Of a stretch of DNA of 64,000 bases, positions 62,834-64,000 are shown piece by piece. The stretch comes from JABDMH01 sp965223165. Lineage in GTDB: Bacteria; Bacteroidota; Bacteroidia; Chitinophagales; Saprospiraceae. The position numbers were made by a program, and so were the translations under genes. Location of the stretch: the NCBI GenBank assembly GCA_965223165.1, contig CBDCVQ010000009.1, forward strand, positions 372,001 through 436,000. Reading direction: 5' to 3'. A model generated the notes under the pieces. The model was given only the letters and a program-made list of their open reading frames with translations. It searched no databases and had not been told where the DNA came from. Within the stretch, counting starts at the first letter, position 1. Each line of letters starts with the position of its first letter.

Positions 62834-63643
62834 ATGAGCAAATTGTTATACACATGCATCCTGACCATCGGACTATTGGGGAGTAGTATCGCCCAAGATA
62901 CGTTAAGAACCTGTCTTCCCGATTCGGCATTCCTTCTTTCCACAGAGCTGGTCGTACCCACCCCCTTTGTGTCGGACTCGATGGGAGAGGGCATTCCGGT
63001 CGAAGCCTGTATCAATGTGCCCTATGATGTGGTGTTCTTCCTCAGGGCTCCCAGTCAGATCACGGTTGGATTGTTTAATCTGGACGTACGTTCCATTCGC
63101 ATAGATTCAGTAACCAACCTGCCTGAGGGTATCAATTATGAGTGCTCAGTTCCCGACTGCAACATCCAGGCTGATTCCATAGCCTGCGTCTTCCTCTCAG
63201 GCACTCCAACCGAGGGCTCGGATACCGGTAACTACGAGCTGAAGATCGGACTCACCGTCAACAGTTCGTTTGGTCCCCTCCAGTTGCTATACCCAGACCC
63301 GGCCCTGGCACCGGGCACCTATATATTAAGACTGAATGAAGAGGGGAGCAGCAATTGCAACGTCTCCCCTGTCTTTGATGTGGATGGTCGGGCAGTCACC
63401 TTTGCGACCTATCCCAACCCCGTCCTCGATCAATTGCAGATCGAGTGGGAGAGTGATCAGGCTAGCCAAGGACAACTACATGTCTATGACGCCACCGGAC
63501 GTCTTCACCTGACGAAGGACATCTCCATTGGCACCGGCCCGCAGTATTATCAATTGGATCTCGCGACGCTACGTTCGGGACTGTACATGGTGCAACTCAG
63601 GACCAGTACCAACCGGATGTGGTCCAAGATCATCAAACGATAG
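62834..63643 (+). CDS. T9SS-sorted secreted protein of unknown function
   Basis: The 269-residue protein has a signal peptide (LLYTCILTIGLLGSSIAQ) and a C-terminal type A sorting domain (TYPNPVLDQLQIEWES, GRLHLTKDI, LRSGLYMVQL, KIIKR). The central 140 residues are beta-rich with several cysteines. It would be exported by the Por machinery and lose its C-terminal domain at the surface. It is divergent from the TonB receptor gene. Confidence 0.85.
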   Translation: MSKLLYTCILTIGLLGSSIAQDTLRTCLPDSAFLLSTELVVPTPFVSDSMGEGIPVEACINVPYDVVFFLRAPSQITVGLFNLDVRSIRIDSVTNLPEGINYECSVPDCNIQADSIACVFLSGTPTEGSDTGNYELKIGLTVNSSFGPLQLLYPDPALAPGTYILRLNEEGSSNCNVSPVFDVDGRAVTFATYPNPVLDQLQIEWESDQASQGQLHVYDATGRLHLTKDISIGTGPQYYQLDLATLRSGLYMVQLRTSTNRMWSKIIKR

Positions 63644-63708
63644 TAGGCACGTTTGCTCTGGCAGTTTTCCTGACCTAGGCGCCCAGCCCGGCAAACTTGT
63701 GCTAATGG

Positions 63709-64000
63709 CTATTCCTCCACGGGATGGATCATGTCCAGGGACATGAGCACCTTTTCGTGACTGCTTACACTGCCCCAGGAGAGAAATCCACCGGAAGCCC
63801 TGGCTACATGCTTGGCAAAACTCACCAGGCTACTGTACAGCGCAGCCGCCGCCTCACGATCCTCGATCTTGGGAAAAATGTCATTGAGCTCCGCCAGTTT
63901 CTCGGCAATGGCCTGGTTCCGAGCCTCTGTCTCGCCCTTGTATTGCTCAATGTATTGGTCCAAACGCGTCTGAAAGTCCTGTCCGACCTCCAGATAAAAC
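63709..64000 (-). CDS. Partial gene at the right edge (C-terminal part)
   Basis: The minus-strand frame is open to the window end, so only the last 97 or so codons are visible; the internal TTG at 63963 is not a likely start. The helical, charged sequence (EQYKGETEARNQAIAEKLAEL, REAAAALYSSLVSFAKHVAR) has no recognised motif. The rest of the gene lies to the right. Confidence 0.6.
   Translation of the reverse strand, partial: FYLEVGQDFQTRLDQYIEQYKGETEARNQAIAEKLAELNDIFPKIEDREAAAALYSSLVSFAKHVARASGGFLSWGSVSSHEKVLMSLDMIHPVEE

Noticed and set aside
1..64000. CRISPR arrays, tRNA or rRNA genes
   Set aside because: I saw no regularly spaced repeats and no tRNA- or rRNA-like sequence by eye in the intergenic regions.

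Overview
The window looks like a chromosomal segment from a Bacteroidota bacterium, most likely a Saprospira/Lewinella-type member. This rests on a fused 1035-residue SecDF, a type IX secretion (Por) C-terminal sorting domain, a PorE-like OmpA lipoprotein, a TonB-dependent receptor with a carboxypeptidase-like plug extension, and TAnnTTTG-type promoter candidates. The placement is by gene content only.

Layout. (1) 1-6.4 kb: a + strand block of ParA ATPase, animal-type heme peroxidase, small membrane TPR protein, a DUF4157/eCIS-core cargo-like protein with a C-terminal NlpC/P60-like domain, and an AAA+ ATPase of the kind found in extracellular contractile injection system (eCIS) loci. (2) 6.7-18.6 kb: the main find, a tightly packed operon encoding a bacterial gasdermin, a caspase-like protease fused to an SGNH esterase, a CHAT protease, and an nSTAND ATPase/WD40 sensor. 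The sensor gene is split by a complete IS21-family insertion (12761-15271, 5-bp target duplication GGAAC, about 60-bp inverted repeats). It also carries an in-frame TAG and a frameshift, and the caspase gene has two compensating single-base frameshifts. Gasdermin and CHAT read through intact. (3) 19-33.4 kb: a second protease-rich accessory block, with an M8-like metallopeptidase bearing two P domains, two subtilisin-like proteases (the three proteases have no signal peptide), a secreted/outer-membrane protein, an ECF sigma factor with its membrane TPR partner, and on the minus strand a second heme peroxidase coupled to a TPR-CHAT lipoprotein. (4) 33.5-64 kb: mostly housekeeping and envelope genes: MDR oxidoreductase, membrane protein, amidohydrolase, sulfurtransferase, GAF protein, feoAB, a class III cyclase-TPR protein and its cyclase-less paralogue, cation/proton antiporter, esterase, PorE-like lipoprotein, SecDF, BON-LysM protein, GH113-like lipoprotein, 2-hydroxyacid dehydrogenase, DUF547 protein, TonB receptor, T9SS cargo, and a partial gene at the right edge.

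How the genes fit together. In known bacterial gasdermin systems a linked protease removes a short C-terminal inhibitory peptide and the gasdermin then forms membrane pores that kill the cell. Here the operon adds two candidate proteases (caspase and CHAT) and a STAND switch that would sense a trigger. The lesions are confined to about 7.9-15.9 kb while long genes on both sides are intact, so I read this as a death/immunity operon that is decaying or has been switched off, not as a poor assembly. The adjoining eCIS-type cargo/ATPase, peroxidases and signal-less proteases suggest a larger conflict island.
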